Below, piece by piece: positions 1 through 8,256 of a stretch of DNA of 64,000 nucleotides. The stretch lies in contig CAVQCA010000055.1 in assembly GCA_963710815.1 (NCBI GenBank), positions 7,997-71,996 of the forward strand, in the 5' to 3' direction. Both the position numbers and the translations under genes were made by a program. The DNA comes from CAVQCA01 sp963710815 (GTDB taxonomy: Bacteria; Pseudomonadota; Gammaproteobacteria; UBA9214). The notes beneath the pieces are model-generated. The model saw nothing but the letters and a program-made list of their open reading frames with translations. It was not told the origin of the DNA and ran no database searches. Numbering within the stretch: the first letter of the stretch is position 1; the number at the start of each line of letters is the position of its first letter.

Positions 1-542
1 CCGCGCAGGTCATCGGGACCGGCCCGACGGTGCGCCACTCGGCCATGCCCGAGATGTTCGAATCCCTCATGCACGCTGCACGCCGCGAGCTGGTGATCAC
101 CACGCCCTACTACGTCCCCGACGAGTCCATGCAGGATGCGCTTTGTGCGGCCGGGTACCGCGGCGTGGACACAACCATCGTCTTCCCCGCGAGAAACGAC
201 TCGAGGGTCGTGGCGGCGGCGAGTCACAGCTACTACGCCGAACTGCTTGCCGCCGGGGTCAAGGTGCATGAATACGCGGGCGGCCTGCTGCACACCAAAT
301 CACTCACGCTGGACGGGGAGATATCGTTGATCGGCTCCGCGAACCTGGATCGCCGCAGCTTCGATCTCAACTTCGAGAACAATATCCTGTTCTTCGATTC
401 CCGGCTCACCGCCGCGCTGCGGCAACGCCAGCAGGAATACATTAGCTGCGCCCGCCCGATCGAACCCGACGAGGTCGCCGCCTGGCCCATGTCCCGCCGT
501 CTCTGGAACAACACCATCGCGATGCTCGGACCGTTGCTCTGA
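1..542 (+). CDS. cls: Cardiolipin synthase (phospholipase D superfamily), C-terminal part, cut by the window start
   Basis: Cardiolipin synthases join two phosphatidylglycerol molecules at the inner membrane through two HKD (HxKxxxxD) active sites. Only the second half is present. The frame is open from base 3 with no stop, and the GTG at 30 is internal rather than a start. The second HKD motif is clear: HTKSLTLD from about base 291, followed by GSANLD and RSFDLNFE, the usual bacterial Cls/ClsA ending. The C-terminus is normal for the family. The next gene begins 58 bp downstream on the same strand. Family call is firm; which Cls paralogue it is cannot be decided without the N-terminus. Confidence 0.88.
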   Translation, partial: AQVIGTGPTVRHSAMPEMFESLMHAARRELVITTPYYVPDESMQDALCAAGYRGVDTTIVFPARNDSRVVAAASHSYYAELLAAGVKVHEYAGGLLHTKSLTLDGEISLIGSANLDRRSFDLNFENNILFFDSRLTAALRQRQQEYISCARPIEPDEVAAWPMSRRLWNNTIAMLGPLL

Positions 543-600
543 TTATGCGAACCGGCAAGGCCGTCTGGCTGCCCCCCGCATGCGCTGCTATAGTCGTGCC

Positions 601-1806
601 ATGCGCAAGCGCACCGCGGGTTTGCTGGTTCTGGCTCTGCTGACGGGGTGGGTCACGGGCTGGTACATGCGCGACCTCCGGACACCCGAACCCCAAGTAT
701 CCCGCGTATCGGCCAGGGTCATACCGGCATCGCCGCCGGGCGTCGCCAGGTCCGCCGGGAATGCCACCGTGGCGGCCCCGGTGCGCAACGATACCCTCCG
801 GCAACTGCTGGAAAACAAGGCATTTGCACGCGCCGTGGAGCACTTCGAGGCGTTGCAGGCGCGGGCGGATGACGCCGCCGTGCAGCGCGCCAGGAGCCAG
901 TTGCTGGCGTACGCGAGCCGGCTGAACGCGCAGGCGGACTACCCCGCGGCGATAAAGCTCCTGCGGCTTTACCTGCAGGCCGACTACCGCGATGCGGAGG
1001 CGCGCATGCTGCTGGCCGCAGCCTATCGAGGCGAAAATGACCTGCGCGCCGCGATCGAGCAGCTCTACGAGGCGAAAGGACAGGCCTGGCGGCCGGAGAC
1101 ACTGACGCAGCTGACCGGGCGCATCCATGCGCTGGTAGTCGATTACGCGGCCGCCCTGAAGCAACGCGGCGATACCAGCGGTCTGCTGGACCTCTACCAG
1201 GACCTCACCCAGCTCGAACCCGACCATGCGGCATATTTCATCGGTCTCGCAACCTCACAGATCGCGCTCGCCGACTACGACGGTGCGCGTCAGTCGCTGT
1301 TGCTGGTGGCGCAGGATCCCGAGGTCGGCGCCCGGGCGCGGCAGCTGCTCGAGCAACTGCGTATGACAGCAATCGAGCCGCAACAACCGGAGACGTCCAC
1401 GCCGGCGAGCGAAGTCGCCGGAATCCCGTTATTGCGCAACGGCAACCATTTCCTGGTCGATGCCCGCCTGGGAGACGGACAGCAGGCGCGCCTGCTCATC
1501 GATACCGGCGCCAGCCTGACCATACTCACACCCGGGGCGCTGAAACGCCGGGGCGTGGCCGCCGAGCCCACCGGCAAAACCGGCCTGTTCACCACGGCCA
1601 ACGGCCGGGTCAGTGCACCGATCTATCGCCTCGACTCGCTATCGGTGGGCGAATGGCGGGTAAGCAACCTCGAGGTCGGCGTACTCGCACTGGAGGATTC
1701 GCGGCTCGACGGTCTGCTCGGCATGAACTTCCTCGGCAAGTTCCAGTTCTTCATCGACCAGAAGCAGGCGCAGCTGCGTCTGTCGCCCGCCACGCCACCG
1801 AATTGA
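601..1806 (+). CDS. Membrane-anchored TPR protein with a C-terminal retropepsin-like aspartic protease domain
   Basis: A 401-residue protein from the ATG at 601 (MRKRTAGLL); an in-frame ATG at 580 is possible, but 601 places the basic/hydrophobic anchor directly at the N-terminus. Residues about 5-22 form one membrane segment, residues about 60-250 are helical TPR-like repeats, and residues about 280-395 resemble the clan AA (retropepsin-like) single-domain aspartic proteases found in proteobacteria. The catalytic DTG is at residues 301-303 (LLIDTGASLTIL), and the second hallmark, LDGLLGMNFLGKF, follows. Single-domain retropepsins act as homodimers. The protease part should lie in the periplasm. 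Substrate unknown. The TPR region may present partners to the protease; that is inference. Confidence 0.75.
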   Translation: MRKRTAGLLVLALLTGWVTGWYMRDLRTPEPQVSRVSARVIPASPPGVARSAGNATVAAPVRNDTLRQLLENKAFARAVEHFEALQARADDAAVQRARSQLLAYASRLNAQADYPAAIKLLRLYLQADYRDAEARMLLAAAYRGENDLRAAIEQLYEAKGQAWRPETLTQLTGRIHALVVDYAAALKQRGDTSGLLDLYQDLTQLEPDHAAYFIGLATSQIALADYDGARQSLLLVAQDPEVGARARQLLEQLRMTAIEPQQPETSTPASEVAGIPLLRNGNHFLVDARLGDGQQARLLIDTGASLTILTPGALKRRGVAAEPTGKTGLFTTANGRVSAPIYRLDSLSVGEWRVSNLEVGVLALEDSRLDGLLGMNFLGKFQFFIDQKQAQLRLSPATPPN

Positions 1807-1930
1807 CATGCGCGGAGAAGCTGCGTACCCCCACGACAGACTCCAGACCAAAATGACACCGGGGCAAGACCAGGGTGCGATAACGTTGTTTGCAACCCCG
1901 GGATTTTTCGCTGCGATCGAAAAGAGACAA

Positions 1931-2017
1931 ACTCATCGCAAAGCCGCAAAGAGCGCAAAGTGTTTGATTGTTTTCGTTAAAGAATTTCTCTGCGTTCTTT
2001 GCGGCTTTGCGGTGAAA
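1931..2017. repeat. Palindromic repeat family B, copy 1
   Basis: An imperfect inverted repeat of about 87 bp. The left arm (1931-1960) contains CGCAAAGCCGCAAAGAGCG and the right arm (1988-2017) its near-complement CGTTCTTTGCGGCTTTGCG. The roughly 27-bp loop contains TTTGATTGTTTTC. Related copies lie at 38566-38807 (interrupted) and 48777-48863. It sits between the convergent ends of the protease gene and sco. The rest of the 247-bp gap shows no gene. Confidence 0.85.
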
Positions 2018-2053
2018 ATGGTGTTATGGACGGACACTAACCAAGCACCACTC

Positions 2054-2683
2054 CTAATCACCGGACTTTTCCGCGAGGAGGCGCCGCAGGTCGCCGGTGA
2101 TGACCGGGGCGCTGTCGGTGGATCCGGCCAGCAGCCGGATCTCGCCTTTGCGGTCGAACACATACACGGCGCTGCTATGCGACACCTCGTAGGCGCCGCT
2201 GGAGTCGGGCTTTCCGTAGCCGTAGCTCACCCGGTAGCGTTTGGTGAGCGACTTCAGCTCGGCCTCGCTGCCGCGCAGCCCGACGACCTCCGGCCCGAAC
2301 GCTGCCGCATAGGTTTTCAACCGGGCCAGCGTATCGCGCGCCGGGTCGACGCTCACGAACAGGATCCGCACCTGTTCCGCGCTCGTTCCCAGTGCGGCCA
2401 CGGCGCGACTCAGCAGCGACAGGGTGGTCGGGCACACGTCCGGGCAGTGGGTATAGCCGAAGTAAAGCAGCACCACCTTCCCGCGGAAGTTCTTGCCGTG
2501 CACCGTCGCGCCGTCGCTCGCCGCGGTGAGGGTGAAGTCCAGCGGCGGCATGAGACCGGAAATGTCCCGGAGACCCCAGGGTGGCGCGCTCTGCCCGCAC
2601 GCGGCGAGCAGACCCGCCAGCAGCAGCAATACCCCGAACCGCACACCCGGAGCACGGGCGTCGGTGGTGCGGGCGGCCGTCAT
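2054..2683 (-). CDS. SCO1/SenC family copper chaperone lipoprotein
   Basis: SCO proteins deliver or reduce copper for the CuA centre of cytochrome c oxidase. The 209-residue product has a lipoprotein signal with lipobox LLAAC (Cys29), then a thioredoxin-like fold. The copper motif is CPDVC (Cys80 and Cys84) in YFGYTHCPDVCPTTLSLL, and the third ligand is His169 in VSHSSAVYVF. It is the last gene of a three-gene minus-strand operon with the PCuAC chaperone and CtaG; its ATG at 2683 overlaps the PCuAC stop by 4 bp. The three together deliver copper to a periplasmic oxidase site. The oxidase subunits are not in this window. Confidence 0.93.
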   Translation of the reverse strand: MTAARTTDARAPGVRFGVLLLLAGLLAACGQSAPPWGLRDISGLMPPLDFTLTAASDGATVHGKNFRGKVVLLYFGYTHCPDVCPTTLSLLSRAVAALGTSAEQVRILFVSVDPARDTLARLKTYAAAFGPEVVGLRGSEAELKSLTKRYRVSYGYGKPDSSGAYEVSHSSAVYVFDRKGEIRLLAGSTDSAPVITGDLRRLLAEKSGD

Positions 2684-3102
2684 TCGCCCTGCACGCCCAC
2701 GATCCGGAAGTGGACCGTGAGTGTCTGGCCATCGCTGAAGCTCAGGGTCACCGGCACGTCCTCTCCGACGTGCAAGTCCCGCGTGGCGTGCATCAGCATC
2801 AGATGGTAACCGCCGGGGGCAAACGCGAACGGCCGGCCCGGGACCAGGTCCACGCCGTCCACGTGCGCCATATGCGCCATGCCGTTTTTCTCGACGCTGC
2901 GATGCAGCATCACATTGTCAAAGGCCGGGCTGGCGGCGCCGACCAGGCGCAGAGGGCCAGTCGCGTTGCTGGTGATCACGAAATACCCGGCCATGGGCAG
3001 GTCACCCGGCAACCAGCGCACGCGTGCGTCGGTGACCGAGACCTGCGGCTGCCCGGCGTGGGCGACCATGACGACACCCAGTACAGCCATGAAAAACAAC
3101 AT
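2680..3102 (-). CDS. Periplasmic copper chaperone PCuAC
   Basis: A 140-residue exported protein that binds Cu(I) and works with SCO in loading CuA of cytochrome oxidase. The start at 3102 (MLFFMAVLG) gives a proper signal peptide ending near AHA and lies 5 bp after the ctaG stop, with an AGG-type ribosome site in the ctaG tail. The copper motif matches the family pattern H(M)x10Mx21HxM exactly: His67, Met78, His100 and Met102. It is translationally coupled to sco downstream. An in-frame extension far upstream exists but runs through ctaG and is not real. Confidence 0.92.
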   Translation of the reverse strand: MLFFMAVLGVVMVAHAGQPQVSVTDARVRWLPGDLPMAGYFVITSNATGPLRLVGAASPAFDNVMLHRSVEKNGMAHMAHVDGVDLVPGRPFAFAPGGYHLMLMHATRDLHVGEDVPVTLSFSDGQTLTVHFRIVGVQGE

Positions 3103-3107
3103 TCGCC

Positions 3108-3971
3108 TCACAATGCACTCCTCGAAAGCGGCGTCTCGCCGTCCATCCGCGCGGCCACGCTGGAGGCCGCATCCATACGCGCGCTGTAGTGCATCCACAT
3201 ACGCAGCACCAGCAGGATGGCGAGTACGCTCATCATCGCCGCGGGGATCCAGGTGACGATGCCGCCCGTTTCCTGATCTACCAGGGGACTCACCGGCCAG
3301 GCGCGGCCACACACGCTGTACACGTCGTACAGCACCGTCTTGCTGAGTGCAATATGCGCACCGATCGCAATCTGGGGCAGCATGATCGCCCAGAGCATGA
3401 CGATACGCGCCGGGTAACCCAGCGAGCCATGCTCGTGCGGCGGGCGCGGATCCAGCACCAGCCACCAGAACAGCAGCCCGTCGATCAGCATGCTCCAGTT
3501 CATCAACTGGTAGCGGGAGGCGCTCAGCATGGCGTCGAAGTGAATCGAAGGGATCAGCCAGAGATAAATCAGGCCGACGAACAGCAACGGAGAGACCAGC
3601 GGGTTCTGCACCAGCCGGTAAACGAACCGAACCGGCCAGCTGCGCCACAGCGGCAGCAGCAGCCCCTCGCGCAGGCGCGATGGCAGACCCCGGCCGAGCA
3701 CCTCGTAGGGAACGGCGAGCATGATCAGGAACGGCCCCAGGTGATGCAGCACCAGGTGCTGTACCCGGTGCACCCAGAACATGTGCTGCGAGAGATAATC
3801 CACGTAAGTCTGCATGACCACGTAGATCAGCACGAGGCCCGTGTAAAAGCTCAGCGTGCGGCCCACACCCGTCGTCAGACCGGCCTGGCGACGAAGCCGG
3901 AGGCCGCGCCAGAACAGGACCGCCGCGGCTGTACAGGCGGCCAGTACGGCGGGCGAGAACTCCCACGGCAT
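3108..3971 (-). CDS. Caa3_CtaG family cytochrome c oxidase assembly protein
   Basis: A 287-residue polytopic inner-membrane protein of the Bacillus CtaG type (Caa3_CtaG family), not the COX11 type. About seven hydrophobic segments are visible, with a histidine cluster HMFWVHRVQHLVLHHLGP and a WWLVLDPRPPHEHG segment, both expected of a metal-handling membrane protein. I chose the ATG at 3971 (MPWEFSPAV) because the sequence upstream (MRSRG...) lacks family character; the open frame itself extends to 4055. It is first in the ctaG-PCuAC-sco operon. Its own ribosome site is weak, so the start is less certain than the identity. Confidence 0.85.
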   Translation of the reverse strand: MPWEFSPAVLAACTAAAVLFWRGLRLRRQAGLTTGVGRTLSFYTGLVLIYVVMQTYVDYLSQHMFWVHRVQHLVLHHLGPFLIMLAVPYEVLGRGLPSRLREGLLLPLWRSWPVRFVYRLVQNPLVSPLLFVGLIYLWLIPSIHFDAMLSASRYQLMNWSMLIDGLLFWWLVLDPRPPHEHGSLGYPARIVMLWAIMLPQIAIGAHIALSKTVLYDVYSVCGRAWPVSPLVDQETGGIVTWIPAAMMSVLAILLVLRMWMHYSARMDAASSVAARMDGETPLSRSAL

Positions 3972-4206
3972 GAGTAATGTGACGAGTGAAGGCACCGGCA
4001 GCAAACGGATGGAGGCAGGATAACCGCGAGGAAGGATAACCCCGCGACTTCGCAAGAATCAACCCGAAAACGGATAACGGTCCTCGCATGAACGTCCGGA
4101 CGGCGGTTTGAACGGTTTCACCGTTATCGAGGGGCAGATGGCCATCGAAGGCCTCGGCGGGACCATGGCGGCCTTTTCTGCCAGCCAACCCCGGGGAATC
4201 TGACGG

Positions 4207-4989
4207 TCAGGGTCTGACGGAGAATGTCGCCGGCCGGTTCATGGAGCCGCGATTGAAATCGCCCAACCGGATGTCCCTGTCGATATCCCGGGCGTGGACG
4301 ACCCAGCTGTAGAGACCGCCGGGCCGGATCAGACCGGCGGGCAATTCGAGCCGTGGCTCGTTCAAAAGCTTCGAGGTATAGATCAGGCGATTATCATCCC
4401 AAAGGTCGCGGATGAACACCTCGTAATAGCCGGCGCCCTTGACCCTCTTCCAGCTCAACGCGCGGGGCGTTGCGATATCCTCGGCGCCATCGGGAGGGTT
4501 CATTCCGTGGGCCCGCGGCAATTTGGCGATATGGACGTAATCCCGGGCGCTCAGCCGGTCACCGTTGGACAGGGTGATATCAGCCACATACCAGCCATCC
4601 GGTGCTTCCGGCGGAATCACCACCTGCTTCATGAAGACATGCTTTTCCGGCTTGCCTTTCGGGTGCAGTATTCTGTAGTGGTCCAGGCCGATGCGGGTCA
4701 GCACATGTCCATCGGGATAATGGACCTCGACCTGCCGCACCTCGGCATAACGGCTGGTCGAAAACAGCGACAGATAGAACGGCGGCCGGTCCGGCCAGTT
4801 ACATACGTGGATGTCAAAAAAGCCCGCGGCCGTGTAATGCGGATCCTGTTCGGACCCGGGCTTGTCGTGTCCGTCCACCGCGCCGACCTGGCCGCAGACA
4901 GCGACAGCCAGCAGGGCGATGCGGGCCCACCGCCGCCTTGATATACCGCGCATCCCTGCAATGATCCACAAGCCTGGTTTGCCGCTCAT
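4207..4989 (-). CDS. Uncharacterised exported protein with a C-terminal beta-sandwich-like region
   Basis: 260 residues; I do not recognise a named family. The start at 4989 forms an ATGA overlap with the stop of the preceding CNBD gene, which supports translational coupling. An internal Met13 would give a tighter signal peptide (MRGISRRRWARIALLAVAV). After export the protein has one Cys (in HVCNWPDRPPF), a segment typical of secreted beta-rich proteins, and a C-terminal stretch (about 165-260) resembling a fibronectin/Ig-like fold (LSWKRVKGAGYYEVFIRDL, then YSWVVHARD). It is last in an operon with the transporter/HEAT and CNBD genes, so it may be their periplasmic partner; that is inference. 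Confidence 0.7.
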   Translation of the reverse strand: MSGKPGLWIIAGMRGISRRRWARIALLAVAVCGQVGAVDGHDKPGSEQDPHYTAAGFFDIHVCNWPDRPPFYLSLFSTSRYAEVRQVEVHYPDGHVLTRIGLDHYRILHPKGKPEKHVFMKQVVIPPEAPDGWYVADITLSNGDRLSARDYVHIAKLPRAHGMNPPDGAEDIATPRALSWKRVKGAGYYEVFIRDLWDDNRLIYTSKLLNEPRLELPAGLIRPGGLYSWVVHARDIDRDIRLGDFNRGSMNRPATFSVRP

Positions 4990-5450
4990 TTGCTGTTTTC
5001 CCGGGCGGGTGTATTGAGTGATCTCAGGTTGGCCTCGCGGAGCCTGAGCGAAAGGCTGCGCAGCATGCCGATGCTGATCTCGGGATAGCTCAGAATAATA
5101 CCACGCAGACGGGATTTTCCCAGTGCAAGGACGGTTGCGTCCTCCAGCACATGCGCAGTCGCAGAACGCGGCAGGTCGTCCAGCATGTTCATCTCGCCGA
5201 AGCAGTCACCCGGTCCGAGTATGGCGATAAAGTCAGTGCTGGTCGGGTCTTGCGCAATCGATATGCCGACCCTGCCCTCGACCAGCAGGAAAAGCTCATC
5301 GCCCTGGTCGCCGATATCGAACACCCGTTCGCCCGCGAAGTATCTCGCCTCATTCAGGGCCCGGGCGACAAAGCGCAGATCATCGGTAGTCACCGCCGAG
5401 AACATGGCGGATCGCTTGAGCAGCAGCAGGCGTTCGAAGAGATCAAGCAT
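4986..5450 (-). CDS. Small cyclic-nucleotide-binding-domain protein
   Basis: A 154-residue protein that is almost entirely one cNMP-binding (CAP_ED) domain. The phosphate-binding cassette is intact: DCFGEMNMLDDLPRSATAHV, with the FGE motif and the Arg expected to bind the cyclic phosphate. There is no DNA-binding helix-turn-helix, so it is not a CRP/FNR regulator. The start at 5450 (MLDLFERLL) overlaps the end of the transporter/HEAT gene by 8 bp; the upstream in-frame extension lies inside that gene. In some relatives of the transporter a cNMP domain is fused to the same chain, so this may be a split-off regulatory subunit; that is inference. Confidence 0.85.
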   Translation of the reverse strand: MLDLFERLLLLKRSAMFSAVTTDDLRFVARALNEARYFAGERVFDIGDQGDELFLLVEGRVGISIAQDPTSTDFIAILGPGDCFGEMNMLDDLPRSATAHVLEDATVLALGKSRLRGIILSYPEISIGMLRSLSLRLREANLRSLNTPARENSK

Positions 5451-8130
5451 CGCGGGCTCCGGGCGCCGGCGCGGCGGGTACGCTGCCCGCGCAGTGGCGC
5501 AGCCAGTCATCCTGCCGCGCCCGGCACCACTCCAGCACCTCGCCCACCGTGCGGAACTCATGATCGGTGCCGGTCTTGCGCGCGGTCGCGTCGCTACCCA
5601 GGGCCTCGAGCAGCCAGGGGGTGACGCGGCAATCGTCCAGGCTGTGCAGCACCTCTATCGCATTGGCGACGTACCGGGCGTCACCGCTGGCAATACCCTC
5701 CCTGATCGTCGCCACGACACCGGGGTCGAACAGTGGCTCGAGCGCCCGCAGGGCGAGATTGATGGTGGCCTGAATACGTTCTCCCAGCGTGAGTTTCAAC
5801 AGCTGCATGGCCTCCTGCTGGGCCGTGGCGCTGACATCGAGCCGCTCCAGCGCGGTTTTCAGCCGGCAGGCATCCCGCGACTTCTCGACCGCAATACTCT
5901 CGAACAGCGGGTTGGGAAGGTCGAGTTTCATCAGGGAATCCAGCAGGGCCTGCTGGCTGCGCGGTGTACCCTGGTTTTCGATGATGCGGCGCGAGGCCTG
6001 CGCCACGTAATCATTTTCACAGGACTGCAATGCCGCGATAACCGCCTTGCGTACACCGATGTGGCCATCGTCCAGTGCCCGGGAGACGAATGGCTCGCGC
6101 CGCCCGGGCGCCACCAGATGCACGCATCCGGCAGCCGCCTCCCGCAGCGGCGGGGACTCGCTGGACTGGGCGACGGACAGGGCGTCGGCAAAGGTATCGG
6201 GGAACGGCTGCGCAAATGCGCTCAGTCGGATGAGAGCGCGAAGCCTGATGGCCGCGTCCCTATGGGTGGCGAGATGTTCCGCCGCCTCGTGATAGAGTGA
6301 CAACAGGTCGCGCCGGTCCTGCACGGGCAGATGATCCAGATCGGCAATGTTGTCGAGCGCGGCCAGTCGTTCATTCTCCGCGCCCGTGAGCAAGGCGCGC
6401 CATTCCTTCATCCCCTCCCCATGGTGCTCCGCAAACGGACAGCGCATGATGCCATGAACGGCGACGGCGCGCAGCCGGGGGTTCGGGCTGACCAGGAAAC
6501 TGCCGATGCGCTCGCTGCCCGGCTCCTCACCCGCATCGATGAGTCCACGCAGGAGTGTGGCCTGGAGATGTGGATCGCGGGTATCCATCATCGCGCCCAG
6601 CCGGGCGGTCACCTCCGCATCGCCGAGCGGAACAAGCAGCCTCACCAGACGGTCCACCGTGGCGATGCTCCCCTCCCCCGTCCTGGCCAGGATGACCGGG
6701 GCGGCCCGGCCGGGGAATACCCTGACGAGCAGACGGGCAAATGCCAGACAGACCTGTTCATCCGTATCGTTCACGCCACGGACGATCTCCCGGAATACGG
6801 TCTCGTCATTGCCGAACAGGGCCGCTGACATACCGTCACCGGAGAGATATAGCTGGTCGCGCAGGTTGGTGACCAGCGTCCTGACATAATCCCTGTTCAT
6901 GCGAGTATTGAAGTAGTAATACAGCAGCGCTGCCACGACGCCGGGAACAAGAAACCAGGCGGGGGCTTGCAGCCGCTGCATAAGCCAGAGCAGCAGACCG
7001 CAACACAGCAGGGCAAGCGGCAGGACAACGACGACTGACACCGCGCGTGCACGCCCCTGCATGTAGTTAGGCAGGATGTTATAGAACATCGTGCGCACAG
7101 GGCCGCGGAATGCCGGCATGAAAGCGTCCTTGTTCAGACTTCCCGCCAGAGCCGTCGGCAGCGCGTAGTGGAATAGCAATCCCAGCAGACTGGCCAGGGT
7201 GGTCAGCGGAAACAGCAGGTTGATCCGACGCACCCCGAATCGTTTGATGGCCCGGCCGGTTACGAAGACCTGGATCAGCAGGGCGACGGAACTGGTGACT
7301 GCCGTGAGAACGCCGAAGAACGTGGTGAGAGACTCCTCCGTGGTAAAGACGCCGGTATAGAAGCGATTGACACTGTAACTCAGGATATAGAAGGCAATGA
7401 CCATGAAGAACAGCGCGAAGGAGGCGGAGCGCAGCAGGGCCGAATCACGGGTGAACCGGAGGCCCTGCCCGACCTGGCTGACCGCCGCCGCAAGTCGGTG
7501 GGGTGTTCTTCTGACGGGACGGAAATAGGACGAGGCACCCTCACGCCGGTGCCAGTGCTGCATTACCGCAATACCCAGCAGCAGAAGCGCGCACCAAACC
7601 AGCAGGACATTCTGGACCCGCATGCGGGGTGCGAGCAGGGCGATAAGCACACCGCCGGCGATGATGCCGCTCTGGGCGCCGGCCAGGATCAGGGGCGATA
7701 GGCGCTTTGCCTGCAATGTATTGAGGTTCTGACCCAGATAGTGTGCGCCATGGACCAGGAGCAGCTCCGAGGAAACCTCGTAGACGAGAAAATAGAGAGG
7801 ATAGACGATCTCGACGGTCGTAAACGTCATGAGCGCCCAGAGGGCGGTGACGATCACGGTCAGCGTCGTAAACAGGATGCGGAAGAAACTTTCCGGAGAC
7901 ATGCGGTCCGCAAAGGCGGCGTACACGGTGCTGACCAGCGCCAGCAGCACACTGAGCAGGAGGTACATTACCGGCAGATACTCAACACCGTACCGCTTCA
8001 GGAACAGGGCATCCGCCGAGCTGCGTCCGATGGCCATACCCATGCCGATGAGCAGGAAGATGCCCAGCAGATAAATGACCCTGGGCGGCTCATCTTCACG
8101 TATCAGCAGCAGGTCGTAAAGCCGTTTCAT
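5443..8130 (-). CDS. ATP/ADP-translocase-like (NTT/MFS) membrane protein with C-terminal HEAT repeats
   Basis: An 895-residue fusion. Residues about 15-430 form about twelve membrane segments with features of NTT-type nucleotide transporters of free-living bacteria (GRSSADALFLKRYGVEYLP near residue 40, PAFRGPVRTMFYNILPNYMQ near 345). Residues about 440-880 are repeated helical hairpins of HEAT type (for example LRAVAVHGIM, IRLRALIRLSAF, GVRKAVIAALQS), predicted cytoplasmic. The next gene, an overlapping single cNMP-binding domain, suggests a regulated transporter or sensor complex. A nucleotide substrate is not shown by the sequence; obligate energy parasitism is not implied. A more general MFS annotation is the alternative. 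Confidence 0.68.
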   Translation of the reverse strand: MKRLYDLLLIREDEPPRVIYLLGIFLLIGMGMAIGRSSADALFLKRYGVEYLPVMYLLLSVLLALVSTVYAAFADRMSPESFFRILFTTLTVIVTALWALMTFTTVEIVYPLYFLVYEVSSELLLVHGAHYLGQNLNTLQAKRLSPLILAGAQSGIIAGGVLIALLAPRMRVQNVLLVWCALLLLGIAVMQHWHRREGASSYFRPVRRTPHRLAAAVSQVGQGLRFTRDSALLRSASFALFFMVIAFYILSYSVNRFYTGVFTTEESLTTFFGVLTAVTSSVALLIQVFVTGRAIKRFGVRRINLLFPLTTLASLLGLLFHYALPTALAGSLNKDAFMPAFRGPVRTMFYNILPNYMQGRARAVSVVVVLPLALLCCGLLLWLMQRLQAPAWFLVPGVVAALLYYYFNTRMNRDYVRTLVTNLRDQLYLSGDGMSAALFGNDETVFREIVRGVNDTDEQVCLAFARLLVRVFPGRAAPVILARTGEGSIATVDRLVRLLVPLGDAEVTARLGAMMDTRDPHLQATLLRGLIDAGEEPGSERIGSFLVSPNPRLRAVAVHGIMRCPFAEHHGEGMKEWRALLTGAENERLAALDNIADLDHLPVQDRRDLLSLYHEAAEHLATHRDAAIRLRALIRLSAFAQPFPDTFADALSVAQSSESPPLREAAAGCVHLVAPGRREPFVSRALDDGHIGVRKAVIAALQSCENDYVAQASRRIIENQGTPRSQQALLDSLMKLDLPNPLFESIAVEKSRDACRLKTALERLDVSATAQQEAMQLLKLTLGERIQATINLALRALEPLFDPGVVATIREGIASGDARYVANAIEVLHSLDDCRVTPWLLEALGSDATARKTGTDHEFRTVGEVLEWCRARQDDWLRHCAGSVPAAPAPGARDA

Positions 8131-8256
8131 TCAGTGCCCAGTGTGTATCCGGAATGTCTTCTTCAGCGCGTCCGTTGCGGGTGAGCTGATATCCACGACG
8201 GCAAACGCATGCGAAGCGAACCGCCTGACCCTTTCAAAACCGTTCTATAAACAATT

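Noticed and set aside
5443..8130. ATP/ADP translocase as a sign of intracellular energy parasitism
   Set aside because: NTT-like proteins with HEAT domains also occur in free-living bacteria, and the surrounding genes are those of a free-living proteobacterium.
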